A DNA stretch of 64,000 bases from Pyrocephalus nanus (Eukaryota > Chordata > Aves > Passeriformes > Tyrannidae). The notes under the pieces were generated by a model, which was given only the letters and a program-made list of their open reading frames with translations, made no database searches and was not told the origin of the DNA. Of the stretch, positions 24,435 to 36,600 are shown in pieces (within the stretch, counting starts at the first letter, position 1; each line of letters begins with the position of its first letter). The DNA lies in contig CM076260.1 in the NCBI GenBank assembly GCA_038380795.1, positions 78,467,843-78,531,842 on the forward strand, written 5' to 3'. Position numbers and translations under genes: made by a program.

Positions 24435-24879
24435 CGATGACACAGCTGTTGCTTTCCCACCGTCTGCCAAACTGTTTCTGGTCATCTGTATGAGTTTGCT
24501 TGTCTTTTTGCAATTTCATGTTAATGACTGAGTCGAGCTGTTACTGTTACTAGATCATGCCTTAAAGATATATGGGGAGAAAGCTCTGTAAAATTTCCCA
24601 AACTGGAAGAAAGTCACCTTGACACAGCTCAAGCTCTGGACAGACTTGGAGAGTCTGGAGGAACTCAGTGACCTCAGGACTGGTTTAAAGAGTTTTCTGG
24701 ACAACATACAGGGGATGCAGACTGTGGGCTGATGGACAGAGTTAAACCTAGAGTGGATTCAGAATTTTAAGGTAAAAAGCAGCTACAACACCCTGGATGG
24801 ACGGAGGTCAACATGCTCCCCAGTACAAAGATAAACATCTGCTCAGAGAAACAGAATGGAGTGTGGAACGAAGTGGAGA
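24435..24879. other. Intergenic, nothing clearly recognised
   Basis: The sequence between the inferred promoter and the LTR-like element may include additional retroviral or CR1 remnants, but I could not identify any. Confidence 0.35.
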
Positions 24880-25660
24880 CTATGTGTCCCCCCTCCATTC
24901 TCATCCCAGCAGAATGGGAGAACATTGTGGTACTAAAACTGTGCAGTACCTGTCTGATAAGGGAGAATCAAGATCTTCTGCTGCTGAAGCCAATAACCAT
25001 GTCAAACCATGCCCTCCTCAAATGCCAAGCCATGACCACCATCCTCCACCCATCAGGTACACCAATCAGAAATAAAAAGTATTTTTGACTAGAGCCACTC
25101 AAACTCCACCCAAAAATAAAGAAAATAGTATAAAAGTAAGTTGGGGGTTGGGGGAAAGTGGGTGAAGACCTCCACTGAAACTGCTGGGATCAGTCAATGG
25201 GCTGAGTCCATTGTCTCCCCCAGCAGAGGGACACCTTGGGTGAGAAATATGCTCTATGTATGTTGCATGCTGCTTTTAGTACTAGAGCTTTTACTTGTGC
25301 TTACCCCATAGCATATTAATTAGATTGCTTTGTATCAGAGCTTGTGCTTGCTTAATATATGTATCATTAGACTGCTTTAAAACATATTTTTGCAGTAGAC
25401 CTAATCACCGACAAGCTTTGAACCCTATTAATCTGTCATAATTTGTATTAATAAAAAGTGTTATTCCATAAACTGTTGAAGTGAGTCCTTGCAGTTGCTG
25501 TCAGTGGACAACACCTTGGCAGGATCCACTGAGGGGTCCTGGGTCTGCTGAGTTCCCGCTAACAAGGGAGGTTGAGGGACCCTCTAATCTGGAGAATCTG
25601 TTGGTGGTTTCCTTACAAGATACTGACAGACTGACTGACACTGACTGACTGAGAGACTGT
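24880..25660 (+). mobile_element. LTR-like retroviral element with promoter and poly(A) signals
   Basis: In order on the plus strand I see ACCAATCAG (CCAAT box, near 25059), AGTATAAAAGTAAG (TATA box, near 25130), and TTAATAAAAAG (polyadenylation signal, near 25450). These are followed by a GT-containing stretch and U5-like sequence, then a (GACT)n run near 25625-25660. This spacing of U3 signals, a ~300-bp R-like segment and poly(A) signal is LTR-like. Termini and target duplication were not resolved, and no gag/pol-like frame flanks it, so a solo LTR is the simplest reading. Confidence 0.5.
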
Positions 25661-28600
25661 TGGACACCAGGTTCTCAACTTTCCCCTTTGCTCGGGGGAC
25701 CGACGAGCAAAGATCTGAACTGCCACCTTTCACGTGCCACAGAGGAAAAATGTTAAGTCACAGTAATACAGGCTAGAACTGCTATTCAGGACTTCATCAT
25801 GGCAAAAGCCACACGTTTTCAAACAATTTGGACTGAAAGGACTGGTGCTCAGAGAAGCACAGAAGCACCTGCAGCTAGAAGCAATATACTAGAAAACTCA
25901 TCTGTTAATCTTCTTCAGCACAATGTGCATGAGGATCCATATGCATGAGGAACAAATCAACTGTAACAGCCTTCAAGTTCTCTGTTGATTGTAGGAAAAC
26001 TTACATTATTGTGAGGTTAAAAACAAATCCACAGTAAGTTAAACTGGTAGTAAGAACTGCAGGACTAGCTTGAAGATTTACCTGTAAAGGAAGGGAGAGT
26101 TTATCCTGCCCCTGCACCTTCCAAAGTGAAACTGAACCGCCTCTCTTGTCCCAGAAGTCTCTAGGGGCCAGGCTCAGCTCTGCAGCCACCCGGAACAGAG
26201 GATTTACCTGCAGCCCGGATGTAATATTTCAAAATTAAACATCACAAAAAGGGGAAAAAAAAAGATATGCACTGGTACATTAGAGCTTACCATGCTTTTG
26301 TTCTCTATACTGACGTGTTTCTAGAGGTCAAAAATACTTGCCACAAGCAGCACAGCCACACCAAAGGTAAACTCAAAGTAGCTAATCTAATCAGCAGATA
26401 ACCAAATCCAAACACTGGCAACACATGGTGATGGCAGAGAACAGGTTTCCACTGGCAGTAAGATGGGAGGAGATCACAAAAATTATGCCTCCACTCATGT
26501 TCACAGGGTCACTCATGAGCTGCTTGGTTTTCCTGTTCACTGTCACATGTGGATTAGTGGTTCTTTGCCTTTATTGCAAAAACCTAGGACCGAAGATGGT
26601 GTCAGAAAACCTTGGCACCTTCAGTCAAGCATATTAAGCTGAGCTCAGTGAGCTTGACAAAGTTTGATTTGGCAGAGCCGTGACTCCTACACTACCTTAT
26701 TGTCATGAAGAAGCTGGAGAGCACAGACCTTCCTGAAGCAGTAAGGTTCGCACAGGAAGGGAATACCAGAATTACCCTCACAGATCTCTTCCCTGGAAAA
26801 TGAATCTAAGACCTGTGTTCATTCAGCAGTGAAAAGATAAGAACTGTGACCAGACTAATTACATTACCTAGGATTCTGATGCAGGATATTAATGTGGGTT
26901 TCCTTCTGCTCTCTTCTGTTAGAGGCATTAATAGTTTAAGAAAATTAGTTGGTAAGTGGGATGCTGCTCACAGAACTTGTGCTCTTGGCCTGGCATGACT
27001 GAAGCAGATGGCAGTTGCAATGTTAACTCAACATACCAGGTTTTAATAACTTTATTAACATTATTGACACAATATTTCCTGATAAATGAGGAGCTTTTAA
27101 AAACATTTCCTGTGCTACTAAACATGATTTTAAGGATGTCTTCCTCTAGACTTCTCTCAAGTCTGTATGAGAGTGTTTGCGAGTTTACTCGTGGTATGAA
27201 AGCCTGGCTTCTTAGATAAGCTAGAAAAAGCTGTGCTAATATACTGTCCATAAATAGAAATTTAAATAAAAGAAACATAAAGGCTACAGTGAATGTAATA
27301 CTGCTACCTATCAGAGAAAAATCAAATTTCCTTTCTAAGAAATTGATTAAATAGTCCAACTAATTTTCAAACCAACTTTGTGGAATAAAACTGATCAACT
27401 TCTTAAGCAGTGAAGACAATATATTAGCAGTAATGAGGAGTTCTTCAAAATTTTGGAAAAACTGGTAAAAGCCAGGCTCATTGTCTACTAATGTTACCAT
27501 AGTTGATGACATTGTTGATCACTAGGTTGTGAGCTTCAGCACAAGTGTTGATTTTCATTCTGAGTATTTTAATCTGCCCCATGAAGTCAACTGCAGGACC
27601 ACCAGACACTGTATGGAAGTTTAGTAAAAATCTATAAGGTGTCCTTGTCCATTGTAGTGCATATCAAAGACTAATTTTGCTTTACTTGGCTGTGTAAAGG
27701 TTAGTTGTTTACATCAGACATAGCGATCCCATTTCCTCCCTTTAGTCAGTGTTGAGAAAGAAGCAGTTCTAGAGGTACTTCAGTGTACTTATCTTGGGCA
27801 CCTATCTCAAATTTCCATTAGGAGTCAGGAGGGCTATACTCTGTATATCTCTCCTTTTTTCATTAGATGATACAAAAGGAATTATAGGAAGCAAAAGTTT
27901 TCTGCTAGTCCTTCTATTTCTACACCTATTTGAAATGTATTCTGCAAGTCACTATTACAAAACTGCCAGAGGAAAGAAAAAAACACACAGCAGAGATTTG
28001 GCATAGTAATATCTACTTTTACTAGCTCTCCAGATACAGGAGCTACTTGTGAAGGGAAAGAATTCTATATATTAGCCTAAGTCTTGTAACTAACTACAAT
28101 GCAGTGCTACTTCCTCATTTCATCTGGTACCTATGGGAAATAAAACTGCAATACTATGGTATTCCTTAAAGGAATAACTCACCAAAGTATTACTATCTGA
28201 CTACTTTCTTCCAAGAGGCACTGTTGAACTTACAGACCAGTATCTTTAACCAGTTTAAGTCAAAACAGCTCTACTGAAACCAACAAAATCTTTCACTCCT
28301 TGTATAAAGCTTCTGTTATTTTATTGAAGTTATGAGCAGTAATGAAGGTGGCTCATACTGGTTCATACACAGCTGAAGGTATGTGTAATAAACTGAATGT
28401 TAAGGCATATTGTGCTAACTTATCAGCTCCAAGGTATCCAGCCTTTCAAATGAAGGAACTGAAAAGGAAAATCTGAGCTGACCTAGAATTTTGTAACTCT
28501 GGCTTCCTTCAATGCAAGTTCTTTGGCTTTAATGCTTTAATGCTGGAGTTCACCTTAGGAGTATTTTTACTATAATTTACAGAAAATAGTCAAAACTAGA

Positions 28601-29324
28601 TTTAATTGAATTGCACGAGAAACTTTGAGTGATATTGATATATTACATTGTCTACTCTGATTACTGTTTTTCCCATGAATACAGCAGTTTGAGGAAAAAA
28701 GAAATGTCAGAAATTATGGAAGAACATAAGAGAAGTGATCCTAATCCAAACAGAATTCTAATTGCAATTGAATTTAGAACTTCTGGAGCATGTCATATAT
28801 AGTCAGAATCACGGAGTGAAAAAAGAATTGGTAAAAGTAGAATTCAATCAATATTTTCAACTTTAAAACATCTTATGCTGTCACTATGGCCAAATTATTT
28901 CTATGCATTTCTCAGGGCACACATGGTATTCTTAAGACGTTGTAATTCAGATGTGTTCTTTTCAAAGTGCATTGATATTAAGCTTTGTTGTCCACTGTCT
29001 GGAAACATTGTTTTTCTGCCCTGATGGCTGAGTCATCCATGTAACTGAGCCAAAATACCAAAGAATTGTAAAGACTTCAAAATGGCAAGTAGAAAAACAA
29101 ACTGTTGCCTGGTAGATATCGAAACTACATATATTTCTCACTGTAAATTTTATTTTAATTTATACAGGCATACCTTTATGTTAACTAAAAAGAAAAAGTT
29201 AGTTACATAATTGCAACTTTGACCATCCATTCTTACATTAACACCAGAGTTTCACTGCTGTTTACAGTATTTAATATTTATAATATTCGTGTTCATTCCT
29301 GTTATCCATGTGCTGTCTTCACTG
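25661..29324. other. Intergenic, nothing recognised
   Basis: About 3.7 kb of AT-rich DNA. Open frames at 26425-26637 (+, one hydrophobic segment) and 26928-27359 (-) have no recognisable domain or gene context and are not called. Confidence 0.45.
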
Positions 29325-29750
29325 CCTGTTATGGAGCATCTCTCTTATGAGAAGAGACTCCAGGGGCTGTGCCTGTTTAGTCTAGAGAAGACTGAGGGGG
29401 ATCTAATCAATGCATATAAAGATCTCAAAGGTGGGTGTCAAGAGCGTGGTGCCAGACTTCTTCAACGGAGCCCAGCAACAGGATGAGGAGCAGTGGCCAT
29501 AAACTAAAACACGAGGAGTTTCATATCAACACGAGGAAGGACTTCTTTATGCTGAGGATATCAGAGCACTGAACAGGCTGCCCGGTGGGGTCACGGAGAC
29601 ATGAGGTCATGTCTCAACATTAAAAACCCACCTGGACGCGTTCCTGTGCCACCCGCTCCGGGTGGCGCTGCCTTGGCAGAGGGGTTGGACTGGATGATCT
29701 CCAGAGGTCCCTTCCAACCCTAACAATTCTGTGCTATTCTGTGATTCTGT
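29325..29750 (+). mobile_element. CR1 LINE 3' fragment upstream of EXO1
   Basis: Plus-orientation CR1 3' region containing GGACTTCTTTATGCTGAGGA, AACAGGCTGCCCGGTGG and GGTTGGACTGGATGATCTCC. It ends GTGCTATTCTGTGATTCTG at the CR1 terminus. It ends about 760 bp before the EXO1 start codon and abuts the CpG island. Confidence 0.9.
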
Positions 29751-29819
29751 TTCAGTGCGCAGAATGTATTTCAGTATTTTTGGGAATGCTCGAATTATGG
29801 GCACTTCCATTGCCAGCAG

Positions 29820-30680
29820 CCAACGTCACCGTTAACCCTTCAATGTCGCTCCCCCTCAGAACCGCTCTTGCCCACATTCGCGGCTGTCCCTCCGCCACGC
29901 TGCCCTTGCTCCATTCTCTTTCAACCTCGGCCCGGCACTGCCGGTACCCAGCGCCAGCAGCAATACCGACACGGCCAGAATCTCCCACTCAGTGTCTCTT
30001 CTAATCCCAACGAGACCGCGGCCACTCCCCTCCTCTCTCCTCCCGGAGTGCACAGACACCGCCCACGGGGGGGTGGAGCTCGCGCCATAATGGCCTCCCC
30101 CCCCCCCGCCTCCAGCTCCGCGCGCCAGGGGCGGGGCTACCGCCCTGAAGCGCGCGCTGCTTGAAAGTCCCGGCCGGCATCCGCGTGCAGCGACCGTGCG
30201 GGGCTGGGCCGGGCCGGGCCGGGCCGGAGGAGCCGCCGCCGTCCCGCCAGGGACAGACCGACCGAGGCCGCTGCTCGGGTCTCTGCGTCCACTCTTCCCT
30301 TCTCTCACCCCTTCTCCCCGTGCAGTGCCGGCCCGCGCCGAGGCAGAGCCGCCGAGCCCAGGTTTATGGGGGCACCCGCAGGAGCCTCCCGTGCTCCTGG
30401 CCTGGCACAGCCAGCTCTGATCTGACCTGACCTGACCCGGCCCGACCCGAAGCGCCGTGAGCGAAGATCCAGGCTCCTTTCTCCCGGCTCCGCGGCTCAA
30501 GCGGCGCCATGGGGATCCAGGGCCTGCTGCAGTTTATCAAGGAGGCTGCCGAGCCTTCCCACGTGAAGAAGTACAAGGGGCTGGCGGTGGCTGTGGACAC
30601 CTACTGCTGGCTGCACAAAGGCGCCTATGCGTGCGCGGAAAAGCTGGCTCGAGGAGAGCCCACGGATCTGTAAGTCTTCC
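29820..30680. promoter_or_regulatory. EXO1: CpG island / EXO1 promoter region
   Basis: This is the only strongly GC- and CpG-rich stretch in the window. It holds a GC box (GGGGCGGGGCTACC near 30129), a C-run near 30100, four GGGCC units near 30205-30226, and tandem TGACC units near 30423-30438. It covers the first coding exon of EXO1 and its presumed 5' UTR, and has no TATA box, as usual for housekeeping and repair genes. The exact start site cannot be read from sequence. Confidence 0.8.
30509..30669 (+). CDS. EXO1: EXO1 coding exon 1
   Basis: Residues 1-53 plus two bases. It starts [20 protein letters not shown], the invariant Rad2-family N-terminus whose Gly2 contacts DNA. The start codon sits in a strong Kozak context (GCGCCATGG). 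D30 is in [14 protein letters not shown]. The donor is GTAAGT. Confidence 0.97.
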
Positions 30681-33600
30681 TTATGTTTCGGTCCTGGCCT
30701 TCGTATAAATTAAAAGTTTCGTTAGCTTGATGTTTCTTGACTAAAAACTGAGCTTATAATTGTTTATCATAATAAAACTGAGTATGTAACAGTTTCGCTT
30801 CTTAACTGTTGCTTCTGAAATCTTAGTCCCACTAGTACTCTTTTGAAATAGAAATTTTGTCCATAAGTAAATAGCCTTCCAACTGTGCGAAATACATATT
30901 CAAATATACACTGGAGAAAAAAACTCCAAAAAAATATTTTTTGTTAAAATACCAATGGCTGTGTAAGTTAGTTTTTTTTCTAGGGTGTCTAGATAATAAC
31001 CTAATTTCTCGGATGAGATTCTGTACACGCAATTCATATGTTTCAAATGTATTATTTTCAGGCACCTTTTTTGTATGCAACGATAATTTGTAACTACTGC
31101 TGTGACAAAGGTTGTAATGATACTGAGGAATTATGACAGAGGAGTTGTGCTCTGAATAAAGTGTTAAATTTTTTGCTTAATGTATTAAATTTTTTAGTAA
31201 GAGTAGCTTTTCTAATGTAACATGGATTTTTCATTTGCTCAGTTATATTTCTAAGGAAGGGAAATGAAAAAAATTGTGGTCATATTTCAGGTTCAACTCT
31301 GGAGCTTAGATTAGGTTTATGTAAGTCCTTGTCCATCTCCGAAAAACTGGGTTGAACTCTTGTTTTAGATTGGATATAGTTTTAAATCACAGAATGGCTA
31401 AGGTAGGAAGGGATCACTGGATGTCATCTGGTCCGACCTCCTGCTCGTGCAGGGTCCCCTAGAACACTTAGTCGGAATTGTGTCCAGATGGCTTTTAAAT
31501 GTCTCCAGAGAAGTAAGAGATACTAAAACTTCTCTGGGCAACCTGATCCAGTGCTTAGTCACTTGCACAGTAAAGAAGTTCTTGTATCCAAGTAGGAATT
31601 CCTGTGTATCGATTTCTGCTCATTGCCTCTTGTCCTATTGCTTGGCACCACCAAGAGAAGACCTTGTCTCCATCAAATGTTTGACTGGAGGCAAGAGAGA
31701 GTCGATGCTTTGCAAATGGGTTCAAATCTTTACTCCTGCTTCCACTGACTTGAAGAACTGTGGAGTTTCATCCGACCCTGCCACCTGCCTTTGAAGGTAG
31801 TGGTGGTCCCTCGGAGTCCTGAGAATGGGATACACTTCAGTTGAGGAAAAAATTGTCTGTCAGGAGAGACATTCATAGTCATAGGAAACTTTGGAATGGT
31901 TGAATTTAAAAACATAAATATTTTATGAGCAAATCTTGTTTCCATGCATGTATCATCCTATACTGGCAATTTAACTATAGTTTATCGTCCTTTCACACTT
32001 TAAAATTCATCTGTATTATATAACTAAAGTTTGTCCTTCAAAAATCACAGTTATTTTTCAGTAGCTCTAAATTCAGGTTTTTTTATCCTTACATTCTAAA
32101 TGCTTCTAAGTCCCATATTCCTTCTCCTGCTGAAAAGGTTACTCTTTCTGTTTTAAACAGTGTCCTTAAAATAAAAACACTTGAGTTTTTTATTTTTATT
32201 GGGTATCATTGTAATGCACTTAGTATTTAGAGCAGCTATTATGCTTTAATTCTGTGCTACAGATATAAGATGATCTTATACAGAACTGTAGAAATAACAG
32301 GCAAGGAGATGAGAGATCTGAGAGAATAAATAAAGTCTGGGATTCCCAACAAATATTTTTCCAAGAGATGGGTTTGGAAGGCAATGGAGGATTGCCTCCT
32401 GGCCCATACACCATTTTCACAGTTAATACAGTTTGGGGAACTTTTCAGACTTCTGAAATTTTTCAGTTCTATACCTCTATTTTTAACATGGGAAGATAGG
32501 TTTGTATGTCTGTCCATAGCATGTATCCACCATCTGGAGAGTAGAGTGGATAGTTCTACAAAGAGAGATTTAATAACTTCCAGATCTACAAAAGTGCATT
32601 TACTCTGCCTTTCCAGGGAAAGATCATGAACTGTGCTTGTCTGCCTCCTGTTTCCCTGGCCATTATGAATAGAGTTGCTGAAACTAAAAAGATAATCCCT
32701 GTTTTAACTTATCCAAGTTTTTGTCAGTGCTGAATCCCAGTGTTGCGTTGCAAAATCAAACTGGATTGTACTTGAGTTTTTATTTCATTTTGTGTAAGAG
32801 AGGAGCAGTCAGTCTGGTTCTGAGCTGGGAGGTAGACTGTTTCTCTTGCTAATAAAAAATAATATACGGCCTGTTAAGATCCTTGAACAATTGTTGTCAT
32901 AAACTTGCAATTCTCCTTTTCTGCAGACAGATAACATGCAATAGACCTGTGGTTGACAACAAAGTTTATCTTTCTATTCTCACTTTTATTGTTGTCGATA
33001 CAGTTATGTAGCTTTCTGTATGAAACTTGTTGAGATGCTCCTTTCATTTGGAATTAAACCAATTTTGGTATTTGATGGATGCACCCTACCCTCTAAGAAG
33101 GAAGTGGAAAAGGCCCGACGAGAGTAAGTATTGAACTGTATTAATTTGCAAGCAAAGCAGTGTGTGTTTATCACTACAGTTAATTTTCAAAGTCAAAACC
33201 TCTCAAACTGCAGGTAGTAAGGCCTGGTAAACTTCTCTGCTGTGTAGTATGATTTCATTTAATTTACATCTAAAACTAAACTTCTTAGAGGTTTTATTCC
33301 AAAAATAGAAATGCACTTTGTAAATGAAAGCCATTTGATAGAGGAAGGAAGTCAAGCTCTGAGCATTACTTCCTGTAATGTATTAGAGGCTTTTAGTTTG
33401 CCTGCCCTTGTGATCTCTGGGCAAAAATATTTCTTACCAACGTAATTTTATTTAAAAATAATACCACCTTCCTCATCTTTCTATAAAATAAGATAAACTT
33501 GTATCAGGTTTGGGTTCTGGTCACTAGAAATGTGACTTCTCACTGAAGCTGTGAGAATTTTTCATTAGTGGTTGTTTATAAATTCCCATGAGACATATGC

Positions 33601-36600
33601 TCCCTTCAGCGTGGAGAGAACAATTTCTGGTGTTTGAAATGAAGTAAATTATTCCTTCTGTCCTCTAAACCATTAAGTATCTAATGTCAGATGCTCCCAA
33701 ATTTTATTAAATCTATTTTACTGCAAACCAAGAGTGGGTGCATTTCTTCTGATTTCAGTTCCTGGTTATTCACTGTTTTCTGAGGAAATATAAATTTCAA
33801 CATGACGATCTAGTTATCCTTGTCAATACAATGACTTAGTTATTCTTATGTTTTAAAAAATTACTCAATAGACCAGATTTGAGTAGTGTTCCAATTTCCC
33901 CCCTCCTTTGCTACCTGCCTCTCTTAGTCCTCTCTGCTGTTTGTTCTTTTAAGTGAAAAATAATCTGAGGTTGGTGGATATTTCTGTCTTATCTTTTAGG
34001 AAGCGTCAAGCCAGTCTTCTGAAGGGGAAACAATTGTTGCAGGAAGGGAAACTGTCAGAAGCCAGGGAATGTTTTGGGCGCAGTGTAAATATTACCCATG
34101 CTATGGCTCATGAAGTTATTAAAGTAAGTTGTCAATACTGTTGATAATGCCAGTTTAAAAAAAATGCAGTAGGTAGCGTGTCTTAGACTGCATTTGTATG
34201 GCTACATCACTACCTCTTCTATGTAGGCAAGAAAAACACTCCTTGCTTCTTAGTCTCTAATTGTCTTATATACTGCTGGATTGTGTTAAGCACAATTACC
34301 AAACTTTAACTTCACTTCTAGTTTATTATGCCTAGTTGTATAATAATAACAATTTATCAGTTGAAATACAACTCCTTACTACTATGAACTGAATTTGATA
34401 ACACCTCAGTTTTGCTTTTGATGCACAAAACCTAATCACAATTATTATTATTTTATATTTTTCCCCTCAGCTAGTTTCTGAGCACAGACTGCGGAAAAAA
34501 ATTTGGCTGCCTAAAAATTGTTCTAGTAGCTTTTTGCTATGCTTCCATTGCAGACATAGAATCTTTATCAAAACAGTATCAAGTTTATTCTGGTGGTGTT
34601 TTCCTCTGTCCAGAATATAACTTTGGTGAGTTTGGAGCTGGCATCTGTGGTCAGATGTGGTGACCGTGGTGTTACAGGCCAACACAAGAAAGGCTGTTTT
34701 TGTGAAGTAGTCTGTATAGATCTAAACTGCTTGAAACTTGAGTTTTTGAGTATGAAATATCAGGCTCTAACGGGGCAGGATGGGTGTGTGATTTAAAAAG
34801 ATCACGGTTTTGGCTTTTTGACATAGAGGTTCTTACGCTTTCAGATCTCTTAAGGTAATTATTGCAAACTGATGCAAAGTACTTGTATGCTTCTTGTTCA
34901 CATACAGGCTGCACGAGCCCGGGGAGTTGATTGCATTGTTGCTCCTTATGAAGCTGATGCTCAGTTGGCTTATCTTAATAAGATTGGCATGGTTCAAGCT
35001 ATAATTACGGAAGACTCTGATCTTTTAGCTTTTGGATGTAAAAAGGTATGGAAGAAAATACTAACAGCTTTAACCTCTTGCCGAGATCTTAAAAGCAGAA
35101 TTTGAAGTTGCCAAATATGTTTGTGTGGATTTACTCTTCTACGGTAAATGTGGGAAGACATGAGAATAGCACTTTGCCTCTATTGTTTGCACCAAGTGCA
35201 AGAAACTATCTTATACTGGTGAAAACTGTTGTTTTCATTTCCTCTTAATTTTCAGGTGTTTCTGAAAATTGACAAGTTCGGAAATGGACTAGAGATAGAT
35301 CAAGCTCGACTAGGGAACTGCAAACAACTTGGAAATGTATTTACAGAAGAGAAATTCCGCTACATGTGTATTCTCTCTGGTTGTGACTACCTTGCATCAA
35401 TTTATGGAATTGGGTTAGCTAAAGCGTGCAAGTTATTAAAATTAGCCAACAATCCAGATATTATAAAGGTAAACTTGGTTTTGGTGGTTTTCGGGATTTT
35501 GGTGGTTTTGGTGGTGGTGGTGGTGGTTTGTTTTTTTTTTTTGGTTTGATTTTTTTTTTTTTTGTGGTTTGTTTTTTTTGTGTTTTGTTTGTTTGTTTGT
35601 TTGTTTTTTGTTTTGTTTTGTTTTGGGGGTTTTTTTGTAAGGCTCTGCATTCTACCCCCATGCCATTACCTGTGTGGGCAGGGATTGGAAATATCATTTG
35701 ATTACATGCCTATGGATATGGACATTTATATATTAAAAACAGTATGGAGGAAAAGATTGGAATGGTGCAAAACAAAAAATAAGGGTGTGTTGTTTTTTTT
35801 TTTTTCTTGTCCAATGCATGAAATGAAAACAAATCTAGTATTAGGAAATACAGAGGCTAAGAGAGTGGGAATAACTTCTGTTTAGGTAGTAAGGGAGTAG
35901 AGAGGTTTTAAGGAGCTAATAATAAGAATACCTTATGGGTCTATCCTGAAGGCAAGTAAATCTAACCCAGAAAAGCATTTAAATATGCAGTCTGATTAAC
36001 TTAGTGAGTTACCTTCTTTCTTAAGTTTCGTGTGTGCCTAAGTGTATTTTGGGATTTTTTCCTCTCACAGGCTGTACAAAAAGAAATATGATTTTTATTT
36101 TTAAATGGCTTGTATCATGTAAAGGAAGTATCAAAGCAACTAGTTTGACTTTTGTGGAAGTAAAAAGGAAATTTTGAACTTTTCCTGTATAAATCATTAT
36201 TTCCTTTCATATATCCCTGAGCAAAATGTCAGGGTTTAATCTGATTAGTATTGCTTTTTTTCTCTTCTACAAACACCCATGCATTGCTTATGTGTCCTGA
36301 TAACATGATTAATAAAGTCAGATATGCATTAGTTTAAAATAACATACCATAAGGGGACGCTCTGTCTTTCTAATCACATTTTGTACTTCTTTATTGAACA
36401 AGAAACATTTATAAAGAGTTGAATTGTGTTACTTATATGATTGTAAACAACTTGAGTAGGAAAACAATGTACAAAACTTCATTTTCTTTCCTTCCCTTGT
36501 TTAATCTGCTTGTTGTAACAGGACATGCATTCTATGTTTAATTGCAAGCAAAGATACTTTATAATCGACATGTATTTAACTGTTTGTGTGAACTGCTTAA

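Larger units (their letters stand above)
30670..35255. other. EXO1 introns 1-4
   Basis: Intron 1 (30670-33003) contains a minus-strand CR1 copy. Introns 2-4 show no repeats or coding signal beyond the exons. Confidence 0.6.

Noticed and set aside
26425..26637. 70-codon open frame with a hydrophobic segment
   Set aside because: A single hydrophobic stretch can occur by chance; there is no upstream signal, conservation evidence or neighbouring exon.
26928..27359. 143-codon minus-strand open frame
   Set aside because: AT-driven hydrophobic composition with no domain and no splice context.
29856..30500. 214-codon minus-strand open frame opposite the EXO1 promoter
   Set aside because: It is an Arg/Gly/Pro/Ala-rich frame typical of CpG islands. 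It lacks a domain and is most likely chance; a divergent transcript cannot be excluded but is not shown.
35402..35701. Open frames rich in Lys/Thr/Pro or Phe/Gly/Val
   Set aside because: These are artefacts of the G/T-only tract in EXO1 intron 5.
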